DNA of 64,000 nucleotides, taken from Megaera_A sp965233855. Its GTDB lineage: Bacteria; Pseudomonadota; Alphaproteobacteria; Rickettsiales; Rickettsiaceae. Location of the stretch: NCBI GenBank assembly GCA_965233855.1, contig OZ247586.1, positions 434,001 to 498,000 on the forward strand, read 5' to 3'. This document shows positions 43,740 to 52,641 of this stretch, one piece after another. The translations under genes and the position numbers were made by a program. Below the pieces are notes generated by a model. That model searched no databases. It was given only the letters and a program-made list of their open reading frames with translations, and had not been told where the DNA came from. Each line of letters opens with the position of its first letter. Positions within the stretch are counted from its first letter, which is position 1.

Positions 43740-44618
43740 TTATTTAGTCTCATCGCTTATAATTTCATTAATCATTCGTTTTGCGATCGATGTCAGTGTA
43801 GGGTTGGTGTTTATATAGTAAGGAATTATGATAAGAGCGATGGATAATGCCCAGCCTTTTCCTCTTATCCAGCTATTATCATCTATTTCTAAATATTTTT
43901 TAAAGACCTTGCGAGAATCGCTGTCAAATAGACTCCATGCGGGGATAAGGTCGCATGCAGGATCACCAATTCCCATTAATCCAAAATCAATTACAGCTTT
44001 TAGGTTGTCATTTTGAATGATAATATTCGTTGGTAATAAATCTCCATGTAACCAGACAGGATTTTGTTCCCATGTTGGTGCGTTTAAGCATTTACTCCAT
44101 ATGGGTGTTATTATGTTCGTGTCAAACATTTCCTTTAGATGCAATATAGAGTCGCTGGTTCTTTTGTCTTGAGTTGACAGAGGTAATCCTCTTCTTGTGA
44201 TAGGTGCATTAGCAGTATCTATTTTTTGGAGTGAATTAATAAAATGAGCTAATTCTTTTGCTAATTTTGTATAGTTGATTGATTTTTCATCGTAAGCATT
44301 TTTTCCTTCGGTCCAATTATATATGTACCAATGATATGGGTAATCATCGCTTGGCACTCCTGTTTTTAGGGGTTCTGGAGTAGAAAAGGGTAAGTGTGGA
44401 CGCAGTTTTGGTAACCAAGCTATTTCTTTTTCAACTTGCTCAGCAGCAGTCGTGATCCTTGGCAATCGTGCGGTATAAATTTTACCTAAGCGAAAAATAG
44501 CATTATCGGTACCTGAATGCTTTATTTGTTTTATGGGTAAACTAGAAATGCTTGGAAATTGCTGAGATAGCAATTTGCTAATGAGAGCTTTGTTTATAAT
44601 AAATTCATCATCATGCAT
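43740..44618 (-). CDS. Aminoglycoside phosphotransferase-like kinase
   Basis: This 292-residue protein has the APH/choline kinase-like fold motifs. These are the Brenner motif HGDLLPTNII, with the catalytic Asp and metal Asn, and the DFG-type IDFGLMGIGDPACDL. N-terminal features fit a nucleotide-binding lobe (DNAIFRLGKIYTARLPR). Family members phosphorylate antibiotics, homoserine, choline and other small molecules. There is no resistance context here, so the substrate is undecided. It is followed downstream by tRNA-Ile on the other strand. Confidence 0.85.
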   Translation of the reverse strand: MHDDEFIINKALISKLLSQQFPSISSLPIKQIKHSGTDNAIFRLGKIYTARLPRITTAAEQVEKEIAWLPKLRPHLPFSTPEPLKTGVPSDDYPYHWYIYNWTEGKNAYDEKSINYTKLAKELAHFINSLQKIDTANAPITRRGLPLSTQDKRTSDSILHLKEMFDTNIITPIWSKCLNAPTWEQNPVWLHGDLLPTNIIIQNDNLKAVIDFGLMGIGDPACDLIPAWSLFDSDSRKVFKKYLEIDDNSWIRGKGWALSIALIIIPYYINTNPTLTSIAKRMINEIISDETK

Positions 44619-44634
44619 TTTGTTATTGTAATAT

Positions 44635-45963
44635 TTAACTTAATCTAGCAATAATCTCTTCGCGCGATAAAAGAGGAAGTAAATTCTTGAGCTCAGGTCC
44701 ACTAGTTTTTCCAGTTAGCGCAAGGCGCAATGGCATGAAGAGTTCTTTGCCCTTCTTGCCGCTATGAGTTGAAATTGCTTTTGTCCATTCTTTCCAAGTA
44801 GAGTCAGTTATTTCTTCTGGAAGATGCTTTGCTGCAATAGCAAGTAGTTCCATATCTAATTCTTTGGCTTTTTCTGGGTTATGACAGATTTGCCACCACT
44901 CTTTTATATCTGATAATTTATGCAGGTTTGGTTGAACTGCTAGCCAAAATTGTTCATCTATATTATTCAAATTATTACTTTCAAGATATTCTTTTATATC
45001 AGAATATTCATATGTAAGTATAATTTTATGATTCAGAAGTTCAAGCTCTTCTGGCATGTATGTAGTAGGGCTTTTTGAGTATGTGTTAATATCAAAATTA
45101 TTTATTGAATTCTGCATATTTCTGCAGGCATGAACTGTATTAGATGATCCGATTAAAGCTAGAAAGCTGTTAATAGCCATAGGTTCGATATTTTCAATAT
45201 CACGAAGAGATGAAATTTCAAATCCACCTTCGCGTTTGGAGATTTTCTCATCTTTGGATTTAACCAGACTCAAATGGCCAAAAACTGGCGGAGTTGCTTC
45301 CATAGATTCAAACATTTGAATTTGAATCGCTGTATTGCTGACATGATCTTCGCCTCTGATGACATGCGAGATTTTATATTCTATATCATCTATAGTCGAA
45401 CATAGCATATAGGTCATTGTACCATCTGCTCTTATGATAACAGGGTCACTAAGTTTTGCACCTTGATATTTGATTTCACCCTTGACCATATCATTCCAAT
45501 GAATTTCCGCATCATTGATCATGAATCTATAATGTGGTTTTCTGCCTTGTTTTTCATATTGAGCAATTTGTTCATCGCTAAGTTTTAGCGCAGCTCTGTC
45601 ATATATTGGCGGGAGTCCACGAGATAATTGCAGTTTTCTTTTGATATCAAGTTCTTCAGGAGTTTCATAGCAAGGATATAATCTTCCCTTGGAAACTAGT
45701 TCTTGTTTTGCTTGTTCATATTTTTCAAGCCGGCTTAGCTGATTAAAACTATCATCCCAATCAAGACCCAACCATTTTAGATCTTTATATATAGCGTCTT
45801 TATATTCTTCTTTACTGCGAACAAGATCTGTGTCATCCATACGTAGAATAAAGTCACCACCATGCTTTTTTGTATAAAGCCAATTAATCAATGCTGTTCT
45901 AACATTTCCTATGTGAAGTTTTCCAGTTGGTGATGGAGCAAAACGTGTTATTATTTTTGTCAT
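44635..45963 (-). CDS. gltX: Glutamyl-tRNA synthetase
   Basis: This class I synthetase of 442 residues has the HIGH-type motif HIGN in PTGKLHIGNVRTALINW and the KMSKS-type motif KISKR (in DEKISKREGG). The front domain fits GluRS of the alphaproteobacterial type, which often has two paralogs, one charging tRNA-Gln with glutamate. Which role this one has is unknown. It is divergent from the flgE-like gene and 16 bases upstream of the phosphotransferase gene on the same strand. Confidence 0.96.
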   Translation of the reverse strand: MTKIITRFAPSPTGKLHIGNVRTALINWLYTKKHGGDFILRMDDTDLVRSKEEYKDAIYKDLKWLGLDWDDSFNQLSRLEKYEQAKQELVSKGRLYPCYETPEELDIKRKLQLSRGLPPIYDRAALKLSDEQIAQYEKQGRKPHYRFMINDAEIHWNDMVKGEIKYQGAKLSDPVIIRADGTMTYMLCSTIDDIEYKISHVIRGEDHVSNTAIQIQMFESMEATPPVFGHLSLVKSKDEKISKREGGFEISSLRDIENIEPMAINSFLALIGSSNTVHACRNMQNSINNFDINTYSKSPTTYMPEELELLNHKIILTYEYSDIKEYLESNNLNNIDEQFWLAVQPNLHKLSDIKEWWQICHNPEKAKELDMELLAIAAKHLPEEITDSTWKEWTKAISTHSGKKGKELFMPLRLALTGKTSGPELKNLLPLLSREEIIARLS

Positions 45964-46122
45964 ATTAAATTTGATTTTTAAGATGAGTAATAGATCTTAT
46001 TTATTGAAAAAATACATAATAGCATATATCTTCAGAGTCAGCAAGGTAAAGGGTGAAAACTAGCATTTTCAAAGGTGAAGTTTGTTCGTTTGAAATAAAA
46101 ATTATTTATTAAAAATTATTTT

Positions 46123-46138
46123 TGGCACGCTTTATGCA
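46123..46138 (+). promoter_or_regulatory. Near-consensus sigma-54 promoter of the hook gene
   Basis: TGGCACGCTTTATGCA (46123-46138) has GG (-24) and GC (-12) separated by 10 bases, matching TGGCACG-N4-TTGCA except for one base (A in place of the first T of TTGC). It is followed by a 63-base leader to the start codon. Caulobacter hook and late flagellar genes also use sigma-54; whether this genome has rpoN is outside the window. Confidence 0.75.
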
Positions 46139-46201
46139 CCTATAGCCTCATTACAACAATTTATTGTTTAAAATTTTTATTTATTTGGAGTTTAAAAAAT
46201 T

Positions 46202-49200
46202 ATGTCTAAAACCACAGTAACAATGTTCAGTAAAGCGAACGATACACCGTCTAATAATATCGCAGCAAAGGAGTCATGGGGTCATAAAAAGCGTGAAAAT
46301 CTATTTATTAATTCATTTGTTGGAACAGGTTCTGGAGGAGTTTCTTATGTTAATAGTAGAACAAGAGCAACAAATGATCAGCAAGGTACTATTGTAAATA
46401 CAGGTGTTGTATCTGATATCGCACTTGATGGTGCTGGCTTACTTGTTGTTTCTGAAACAGCAACTGGTGTTGCGAAATATACAAGACGTGGTGATTTTCG
46501 TCAGGATGAACTAGGTTATTGGAAAAATGGTGCGGATCAACTTTTAAAAGCTTGGAAGCTGGATGGTCAAGGTAACCTACCACAAAATTCATCATTACTT
46601 TCAAGTATGGAAGCTATAAATTTTGCAAATACAAAAGGTCTTCCTGTTCAAACAAGTGTAATTTCAATTGCAATGAATCTTAATGCTGATCAGGTGGCTT
46701 TGAGAGGTAACGGTGTTGATGCTGTTATGAATCGTACAGGGTTGAATTCAGGTACAAGTACTAATGATATTTTATTTCCTGAAATGCTTAATAATTCTGG
46801 TTTAAAATTAGGTGACACATTCCAATTTACTTCAACTCCTCCTGGTGGGGCGCCAAAATCCGTTGAATTTGGTGGTATGGTTTTAGCAAGAAGAGCAGAT
46901 GATGCAGCAGGTGCTACTATTTTCGGCGCAACAGCAGCTGGTCGTAGTTTTACTTTCTCTCCAGCTGGAACACCTGCTGCTCCTGGTGTTTTATTATCAG
47001 GGCAAAAAGTTACTATTACTGTTTCCGGTGGTGCGACTTATACATTCACCGCAATGCAGGGACAAGAAAGTGCTGCAAACAGAACTTTTAATACTGTAAA
47101 TGGTTTAGCTGCAGCGATTAATAGAATTAGCGCGCTGCAAGCAAGAGTTGATGAGACTGGTAGATTATACATCGCTCCAACAAATGCAAATAAAGGTTTA
47201 ATCTTCGCTAATAACGGAGGAGGGAGTATCGTTGAAGAGCTTGGTCTTGAAAATTTAGCTGATGCAGCTGGGGGAATAGAAAGATTCAATAGCCTGCGTA
47301 CATTAAGAGATGCAATTAATAAAAATCAGTCTGTTAATTCATTACTTGCTACTATTGAAAATAGAGATATAAAAATTACTTCATTGCTTTCAACTTCAGA
47401 ATTCGCAATTGCTGGTCAATCTTTAGGGGTGAATAAAATTTCTTCTGCGAGAGTTAATCCTGGGCAAACGGAAGCAGGAAGAGCCACTGTTGTTATTAAT
47501 GCACCAGGGAATGGTTTAGTTGCTGGTGATTTAGTTCGTCTTGGTGGTGGTCTTGATGCAACAGTGCCAAATGGTATATATAGCGTTGGCGCAGTTAATT
47601 CTAATAGTTTTACAGTAAGTTTGATTAATGATGACCCAACATTGTTTCCTGCTGTTGCTGCTGAACCTGCACTTAATCTAGCGAATGCAACATGGCAAAA
47701 AGTGCCTGGGCAAACATTTGCTTCGGCGCCAGGTCAGATTACAGCGAATAATGTAGGAGCAAATTCTGTAACCATAACAGCTGCTGCAGATGCGACTAGA
47801 CTGGTTAATGATGTTATCTATGTTGATGGGGGAACTTTTCGTCAAGGTGGTGAAAATATTACTATTCCTGCAGGTTATTATCGTATAATAGCGATAGGTG
47901 GTGGTGACACTACTTTTGATATTAATGTAACTGATGTAACTAATGCTGCTGCAGCTCCTGGTTTTGCTGGCGATGCTTTAACATTCAGAAAAATTGGTTC
48001 AACTGCTGCTGGTGGTTTTGCTGGTGCTGTTGAAACCTTCAATACAACAATCCTAACAACAGCTGATGGAGCTTTGTCTAATACTGTTAAATATTATATT
48101 GGTAATAATAGTGGTTATTCTGTTGGTGATGTGATTACTCTATCTGGTTTAGGTGGTCCACAAGTAGTAGATGGAATAATGATTAATGATAACATCCAAT
48201 ATAAAATTACGGAAGTTGATAACGTAAATGGATTTGTTAAGTTTGCTGTTGAGGATGCAGGTGTTGCAGTTCATGGTGATGAAGGTGTTTTTGCTCATGC
48301 TGATTTAAAGACTTATGCAGATGCTGCTTTTGCTCCGGTTAGAACCAATAATTATTCAAGATTCTTTGAATATTTCAATATTGACCAAGGAAAAACTAGT
48401 TATGAAGCAACATACAATGCTAGTGATGCAGATAAAAACTTAACTAGTGGAAATTTTGATTCAGATTTGACTTTTTCACACCCTCTAACTGTTTATGATA
48501 GCCTTGGTTCTTCATATACTGTAATATTGTATTTTGCAAAGTTGGATGACAATACTTGGAGTGTTGAGGTTTCTGCGCAGCAAGATGCAAACGGTATATT
48601 TGATATTGATAATTTGCTTACAGAAAATGGTTTGCTTAGATCTGGAATTATTAAATTTGATACTGATGGCTCGCTTCAAGGAACTCCAGAAGGTTTTGCT
48701 GATGCAATCTTAATTCAGCGTAATAATGGTAGTGCGCAAAGTGAAATTAGAATTGACTGGGAAAATACTCTTAGTGACATTAAGACTGGAACAGTTAGTC
48801 AGGCAAAAAACCCTAATAATGTTGAGATCGTTCAGAGTGATGGTCAAGCAGCTGGTACTCTTCTAAAGCTAGAAGTAGATCCACAAGGGTTTGTTATTGG
48901 TACCTTTGATAGTGGTGAAACGCGTAAGTTATATCAGATTCCTGTAGCTTTATTTGCAAATGTGAATGGTTTAGTCGCGGGTTCAAATGGAACTTTTGAA
49001 ATCAGCCGTGAATCTGGTGAGCTTCTGTTGAAAAAAGCTGGTATTGGCGGAGCAGGTAGAACGCTGGGTGGTGTTCTTGAAGCTTCAAATGTTGATACAA
49101 CTGAAGAGCTATTAAAAGTTCAAGAGCTAAGTAATACAATTCGTGCAAATGCTAGAACTGCTTCTGCTGAGTTTAAGAATATTTCAACAATATTAAATGA

Positions 49201-49213
49201 GCTGAACCAGTAG
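46202..49213 (+). CDS. flgE: Flagellar hook protein FlgE (very long form)
   Basis: The N-terminus has a hook/rod pattern with SNNIAAKESWGHKKRENLF (near residues 17-36), the ALDGAGLLVVSE-type D1 opening (near 74-85) and YTRRGDFRQDELGYWK. The C-terminus has the final heptad helix (LSNTIRANARTASAEFKNISTILNELN). The 1003-residue length is two to two and a half times the size of FlgE in E. coli or Caulobacter; the extra residues lie in the variable outer domains (~200-800), which are rich in Ala, Gly, Thr and Asn. Hook monomers polymerise outside the cell. A sigma-54 promoter precedes it, and no other flagellar gene is in the window. Confidence 0.9.
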   Translation: MSKTTVTMFSKANDTPSNNIAAKESWGHKKRENLFINSFVGTGSGGVSYVNSRTRATNDQQGTIVNTGVVSDIALDGAGLLVVSETATGVAKYTRRGDFRQDELGYWKNGADQLLKAWKLDGQGNLPQNSSLLSSMEAINFANTKGLPVQTSVISIAMNLNADQVALRGNGVDAVMNRTGLNSGTSTNDILFPEMLNNSGLKLGDTFQFTSTPPGGAPKSVEFGGMVLARRADDAAGATIFGATAAGRSFTFSPAGTPAAPGVLLSGQKVTITVSGGATYTFTAMQGQESAANRTFNTVNGLAAAINRISALQARVDETGRLYIAPTNANKGLIFANNGGGSIVEELGLENLADAAGGIERFNSLRTLRDAINKNQSVNSLLATIENRDIKITSLLSTSEFAIAGQSLGVNKISSARVNPGQTEAGRATVVINAPGNGLVAGDLVRLGGGLDATVPNGIYSVGAVNSNSFTVSLINDDPTLFPAVAAEPALNLANATWQKVPGQTFASAPGQITANNVGANSVTITAAADATRLVNDVIYVDGGTFRQGGENITIPAGYYRIIAIGGGDTTFDINVTDVTNAAAAPGFAGDALTFRKIGSTAAGGFAGAVETFNTTILTTADGALSNTVKYYIGNNSGYSVGDVITLSGLGGPQVVDGIMINDNIQYKITEVDNVNGFVKFAVEDAGVAVHGDEGVFAHADLKTYADAAFAPVRTNNYSRFFEYFNIDQGKTSYEATYNASDADKNLTSGNFDSDLTFSHPLTVYDSLGSSYTVILYFAKLDDNTWSVEVSAQQDANGIFDIDNLLTENGLLRSGIIKFDTDGSLQGTPEGFADAILIQRNNGSAQSEIRIDWENTLSDIKTGTVSQAKNPNNVEIVQSDGQAAGTLLKLEVDPQGFVIGTFDSGETRKLYQIPVALFANVNGLVAGSNGTFEISRESGELLLKKAGIGGAGRTLGGVLEASNVDTTEELLKVQELSNTIRANARTASAEFKNISTILNELNQ

Positions 49214-49240
49214 GATATAATTCTTAATTGATAAAAACAA

Positions 49241-49266
49241 TGTATCCTCGCGCAAGTGAGGATACA
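49241..49266 (+). terminator. Hairpin after flgE
   Basis: TGTATCCTC and GAGGATACA form a perfect 9-bp stem with an 8-base loop, 28 bases after the flgE stop. There is no T run. It also forms part of the first copy of the repeat that follows. Confidence 0.5.
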
Positions 49267-49579
49267 TTAAGAGAACAGGCAAGGGTTCTGGTTTTATCTG
49301 CTAATTAATAAAGAAGAACCTGAAGCTTACCTAAATTCATTACCTGCATATGGAATGATTACATTCACACCCTGCAAAACTCCAGTGTCATCCTCGCGCA
49401 AGGCGAAAATCTATGTGGAGAACGAGAAAGGGTTGAATTGTATCCGCAAATTTAAGAGCAACCTGGAATCCCTATATTCTCCTTAACTGAGTGTGGAATA
49501 ACAACTTTTACGCCTGGCAAAACTCCGTGTCATCCTCGCGCAAGGCGTAAATCTGTGTAGATAATGAGGAGGGTTCTAG
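49241..49579. repeat. Three decayed direct repeats of about 140 bp
   Basis: The core ATCCTCGCGCAAG occurs at 49244, 49390 and 49532 (periods 146 and 142). The second and third copies align over about 120 bp (49317-49439 and 49460-49579), from AACCTG to an AGGGTT end; the first copy is partial. No gene lies in this 380-bp interval. They look like an interspersed palindromic-type repeat family. Confidence 0.7.
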
Positions 49580-49596
49580 TCTTAATAAAAATATAT

Positions 49597-50253
49597 TTAT
49601 ACTAATAAATAATATATAGAAAAATAGTGAGAAGTGCTGCCACCAAGCACAAAAAGATGCCAAATTGAATGATTAAAAGGTAATTTTTCCCAGCAATAAA
49701 AAAGTACACCAGAAGTATATAAAACACCACCTGTCATTAGTAGATATAGGCTAATTGATGGAATGTGTAGTAGCAGATCATCAAAAACTAGAACTACAAG
49801 CCATCCCATAATTAAATAATTTGCAAATGCAATATTTCTTAGCAATTTATGTTTACTAAGAGAAAAAATGCAGCTAACAAAAACTAAACCCCAAATTACT
49901 TTCAATGTTGTTATGCCAGCTGAGCCTTTAATACCAACAAGCATAAGAGGGGAGTATGTTCCGGCAATTAGAAAATAGATAGCTAAATGGTCTAGTTTTT
50001 TAAAAAATCTATTAAACTTCGTGTTAGAAAATGAGTGATATAATGTTGAAGCTAAATATAGTGCAATTAAAGAAGTTCCAAAAATTATGTAGCTGATCAT
50101 GTGCAATTCTGTGCCATGTTTATCTGCCTGAATATATAAAACTATCAGGCCAATCACGCTAAGGATTGAGCCAGCAGCGTGGGTCAAAACATTAAGTAGC
50201 TCTTCTTTAAAACTATATTCTGATATACGATTTTTTTTGCTGCTATTTTCCAT
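49597..50253 (-). CDS. Hemolysin III / PAQR-family membrane protein
   Basis: This 218-residue protein has seven hydrophobic segments and the hemolysin III/TrhA patterns ELLNVLTHAAGSILSVIGL, TLYHSFSNTKFNRFFKKLDHLAIYFLIAGTYSPL and a C-terminal His region (HSIWHLFVLGGSTSHYF). Three histidines in these motifs would bind zinc. The family influences membrane lipid or energy balance; hemolytic activity is named but not generally shown. It lies 14 bases after the RNase D-like gene and ends the minus-strand run. Confidence 0.92.
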   Translation of the reverse strand: MENSSKKNRISEYSFKEELLNVLTHAAGSILSVIGLIVLYIQADKHGTELHMISYIIFGTSLIALYLASTLYHSFSNTKFNRFFKKLDHLAIYFLIAGTYSPLMLVGIKGSAGITTLKVIWGLVFVSCIFSLSKHKLLRNIAFANYLIMGWLVVLVFDDLLLHIPSISLYLLMTGGVLYTSGVLFYCWEKLPFNHSIWHLFVLGGSTSHYFSIYYLLV

Positions 50254-50267
50254 TTTTGTATTTTAAT

Positions 50268-50885
50268 TTAGCTGTTATGAGCAAATATATCTATATCATT
50301 CCAACCAATTATATCTAATTCTGCTCTTGTTGGAAGAAATTCAAATAATTTATGCGCTAGCTTGCTTCTTTTATTTTCAATAAGTCTTTCGCTTAATATA
50401 GCCCTAAGTGAATGAAGATAAACCACATCTTTTGCGGCGTATTCTTTTTGTTCATTGCTAAGCTCATTTGTTCCCCAATAAGAGGATTGCTGCTGTTTAG
50501 ATATTGAAATATCAAGTAATTCACGACATAGATCTTTTAGTCCATGGTAATCAGTGTATGTGCGGACTAGTTTTGATGCTATTTTTGTGCAAAAGATATT
50601 TTTAATATCAACATCAAGATACTTCTTTATTACAGCTACATCAAAGCGTGCATAATGAAAGATTATCCCTCTATTCTCATCACTTAGAAGTTTTTTAAGA
50701 TTAGGAGCGCTGTAGTCTGTTCCATCAAAATGAACTAAATAACTATCTCCATCTCCATTACTCATTTGCAGCACGCATAGTCTATCTCTATGGAATTTTA
50801 GCCCCATAGTTTCCGTGTCAATTGCTAAGTCACCTGGTAAGTGAAAATCATCTGGTAAATCGTTTTTATATACTGTAACTCTCAT
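50268..50885 (-). CDS. rnd: Ribonuclease D-like 3'-5' exonuclease
   Basis: This 205-residue protein contains only the DnaQ/DEDD exonuclease domain. The acidic metal residues appear in DTETMGL, FHYARFDVAVI and YAAKDVVYL. There is no C-terminal HRDC domain, as in many short alphaproteobacterial RNase D proteins. It trims the 3' ends of tRNAs and other RNAs. Its start overlaps the end of the preceding FtsB-like gene by 4 bases, so they are probably coupled. Confidence 0.9.
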   Translation of the reverse strand: MRVTVYKNDLPDDFHLPGDLAIDTETMGLKFHRDRLCVLQMSNGDGDSYLVHFDGTDYSAPNLKKLLSDENRGIIFHYARFDVAVIKKYLDVDIKNIFCTKIASKLVRTYTDYHGLKDLCRELLDISISKQQQSSYWGTNELSNEQKEYAAKDVVYLHSLRAILSERLIENKRSKLAHKLFEFLPTRAELDIIGWNDIDIFAHNS

Positions 50886-51259
50886 TCTTTCTCCTTAATA
50901 TCTTTTGGATTTGGTTCTTGGTTTCTGTTTATTTGTTGCGCTTTAAATATCTTTTCTTTTGGCTTTGATAAGCCAAGAACATTTCTAATTTTTTCATCTA
51001 GCATATCTTTATCAAGCGATCCGGGGCGTAGTAATTTTGTCCTATTTTCAATTTCTAGCCTTTCTGCTCGTAGCTTATCAAGTTTTATATGTGAATTTTC
51101 TAACTCTGCCTGCAGAGTAAAATAGGCAATAATTCCTCTACTGCCATAGATTGAATGAAATACAAAATATAAAAGCATTAACAATATGATCCCATTAAAT
51201 GCTGATTTTCTTGTGAATTTAAAAGGTTTTGGTGTTCTGCGCATCATTGAAATGGTCAT
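50882..51259 (-). CDS. ftsB: FtsB/DivIC-like septum formation initiator
   Basis: This small bitopic protein (125 residues) has a single membrane span (near residues 20-40) followed by a coiled coil (roughly 45-75) and a short C-terminal end, as in FtsB/DivIC. A YGSRGIIAYF segment between the two is typical of alphaproteobacterial members. It bridges FtsQ and FtsL in the divisome. The coding frame overlaps the RNase D-like gene by 4 bases, and its start is 27 bases after cdsA. Assignment depends on architecture, and sequence conservation of this family is low. Confidence 0.78.
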   Translation of the reverse strand: MTISMMRRTPKPFKFTRKSAFNGIILLMLLYFVFHSIYGSRGIIAYFTLQAELENSHIKLDKLRAERLEIENRTKLLRPGSLDKDMLDEKIRNVLGLSKPKEKIFKAQQINRNQEPNPKDIKEKE

Positions 51260-51286
51260 ACTTTTCTTATATTTTATTATAATTAA

Positions 51287-51949
51287 CTATAAATGACTAA
51301 TTAAAAATAGCACTACCAAAGGCGCTGTAAGAATTATGCTGTCAAACCGATCAAGGACTCCTCCATGACCAGGAATTATTGTTCCAGTATCTTTTATTTT
51401 AAATTTACGTTTGAAACAAGAAATGAGTAAGTCACTTAATTGCGCAATCATTCCGAGTAATAATATATGAAGCGTAAGAGAAAAGGGCTTTTGATGAAGT
51501 GTTCCAGGTAATTCATATGCTGGTATCAAAGTTAGTAGGTTAACTATTACGCATGCAGATGATGTGCCAACCAAAAGGCCGCTTACAGTTTTATTTGGGC
51601 TGATTTTAGGAGATAGTTTTGGTCCACCAATTAATTTGCCGCCAAACATTGCCATGACATCTACGCTTGATATACTCATGAACAATGTTAGTAGTATCCA
51701 CCCTGATTTATCCCAATCAGATATAATTAATATTGACGTAATAGGGATAATGATGAGCACTTGACCAGTAAAATTATATATATAGAGCTTTTCATCTTTA
51801 GTCATGATATACCATTCGTACAGCATAAATGCTGCAATAATATATACTAATACGTTGAATAATGGCCTATAGAGAAATATAGCACTTAAGAAAATTATAC
51901 TTAATACTAGGCCAGATATTGATCGTAGTAATAGGTTTTTTTTATCCAT
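51287..51949 (-). CDS. cdsA: Phosphatidate cytidylyltransferase
   Basis: CdsA makes CDP-diacylglycerol for all major phospholipids in the inner membrane. Its 220 residues contain about six hydrophobic segments, and the C-terminal signature is PGHGGVLDRFDSIILT. KISPNKTVSG is the second conserved part. It ends the uppS-cdsA pair, which has a 2-base gap, the same order seen in many alphaproteobacteria. Confidence 0.95.
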   Translation of the reverse strand: MDKKNLLLRSISGLVLSIIFLSAIFLYRPLFNVLVYIIAAFMLYEWYIMTKDEKLYIYNFTGQVLIIIPITSILIISDWDKSGWILLTLFMSISSVDVMAMFGGKLIGGPKLSPKISPNKTVSGLLVGTSSACVIVNLLTLIPAYELPGTLHQKPFSLTLHILLLGMIAQLSDLLISCFKRKFKIKDTGTIIPGHGGVLDRFDSIILTAPLVVLFLISHL

Positions 51950-51951
51950 AG

Positions 51952-52635
51952 TTATCTTGTTCCAAAGGTTCTTGTTCTTTTCGAATAATCTTCAATAGTT
52001 TTTGCTAAATCTTCTTTATTAAAATCAGGCCAAAATTTATCTAGAAAATAAATTTCAGCATAGGATGCTTGCCAAAGAAGAAAGTTACTAATTCTATGAA
52101 GTCCACCAGTTCTTATTAATATATCAACATCTGGCATATCGGGATCATACAGAAAATCTTTAAAATTGTCTTCAGTAATTTTTTTTATTCCGGAATCTAT
52201 AACTTTTTGGCAAGCATTTGCTATTTCTTCTCTTGCGCCATAGCTAAAGGCAATTGTGACAGTCATTTTCGTATTGTTTTTTGTTGCCTCAGTAGAATCA
52301 GTGATTTTTTTTACTAAAGCTGCTGGAAGTTTGCTTAAATCTCCAATAACTTTTAATCTAATTTGATGTTTGCTGAGAAGTTTCGTTTCATTTTTTACGT
52401 AGTTATGGAGTAGACTAATTAATAGTGAAACTTCTTTTACTGGCCTTTGCCAATTTTCTGATGAAAATGCATATAATGTTAGGTATTTTATTCCAAGATC
52501 AAGTGCATGCGGAAGAATTGATTTTGCATTATCAGCTCCTTTGCTATGCCCCACAGATTTTGCTAAACCTTGTTCTGCTGCCCAACGTGCATTGCCGTCC
52601 ATGATGATTGCTAAATGGTTTATATTATGTTGCAT
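51952..52635 (-). CDS. uppS: Undecaprenyl diphosphate synthase (cis-prenyltransferase)
   Basis: UppS builds the C55 lipid carrier for peptidoglycan and O-antigen. The motif MDGNARWA (residues 12-19) carries the catalytic Asp and Asn. The later IAFSYGAREEI and DILIRTGGLHRISNFLLWQASYAEIYF are diagnostic. The 227-residue length fits. It supports a cell wall, in line with asd, dapA and the AmpG-like permease. It lies 7 bases after the histidine kinase gene. Confidence 0.96.
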   Translation of the reverse strand: MQHNINHLAIIMDGNARWAAEQGLAKSVGHSKGADNAKSILPHALDLGIKYLTLYAFSSENWQRPVKEVSLLISLLHNYVKNETKLLSKHQIRLKVIGDLSKLPAALVKKITDSTEATKNNTKMTVTIAFSYGAREEIANACQKVIDSGIKKITEDNFKDFLYDPDMPDVDILIRTGGLHRISNFLLWQASYAEIYFLDKFWPDFNKEDLAKTIEDYSKRTRTFGTR

Positions 52636-52641
52636 TTTAAA

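Noticed and set aside
49241..49579. CRISPR array
   Set aside because: Only three diverged copies with a period above 140 bp and no short identical repeats or unique spacers.
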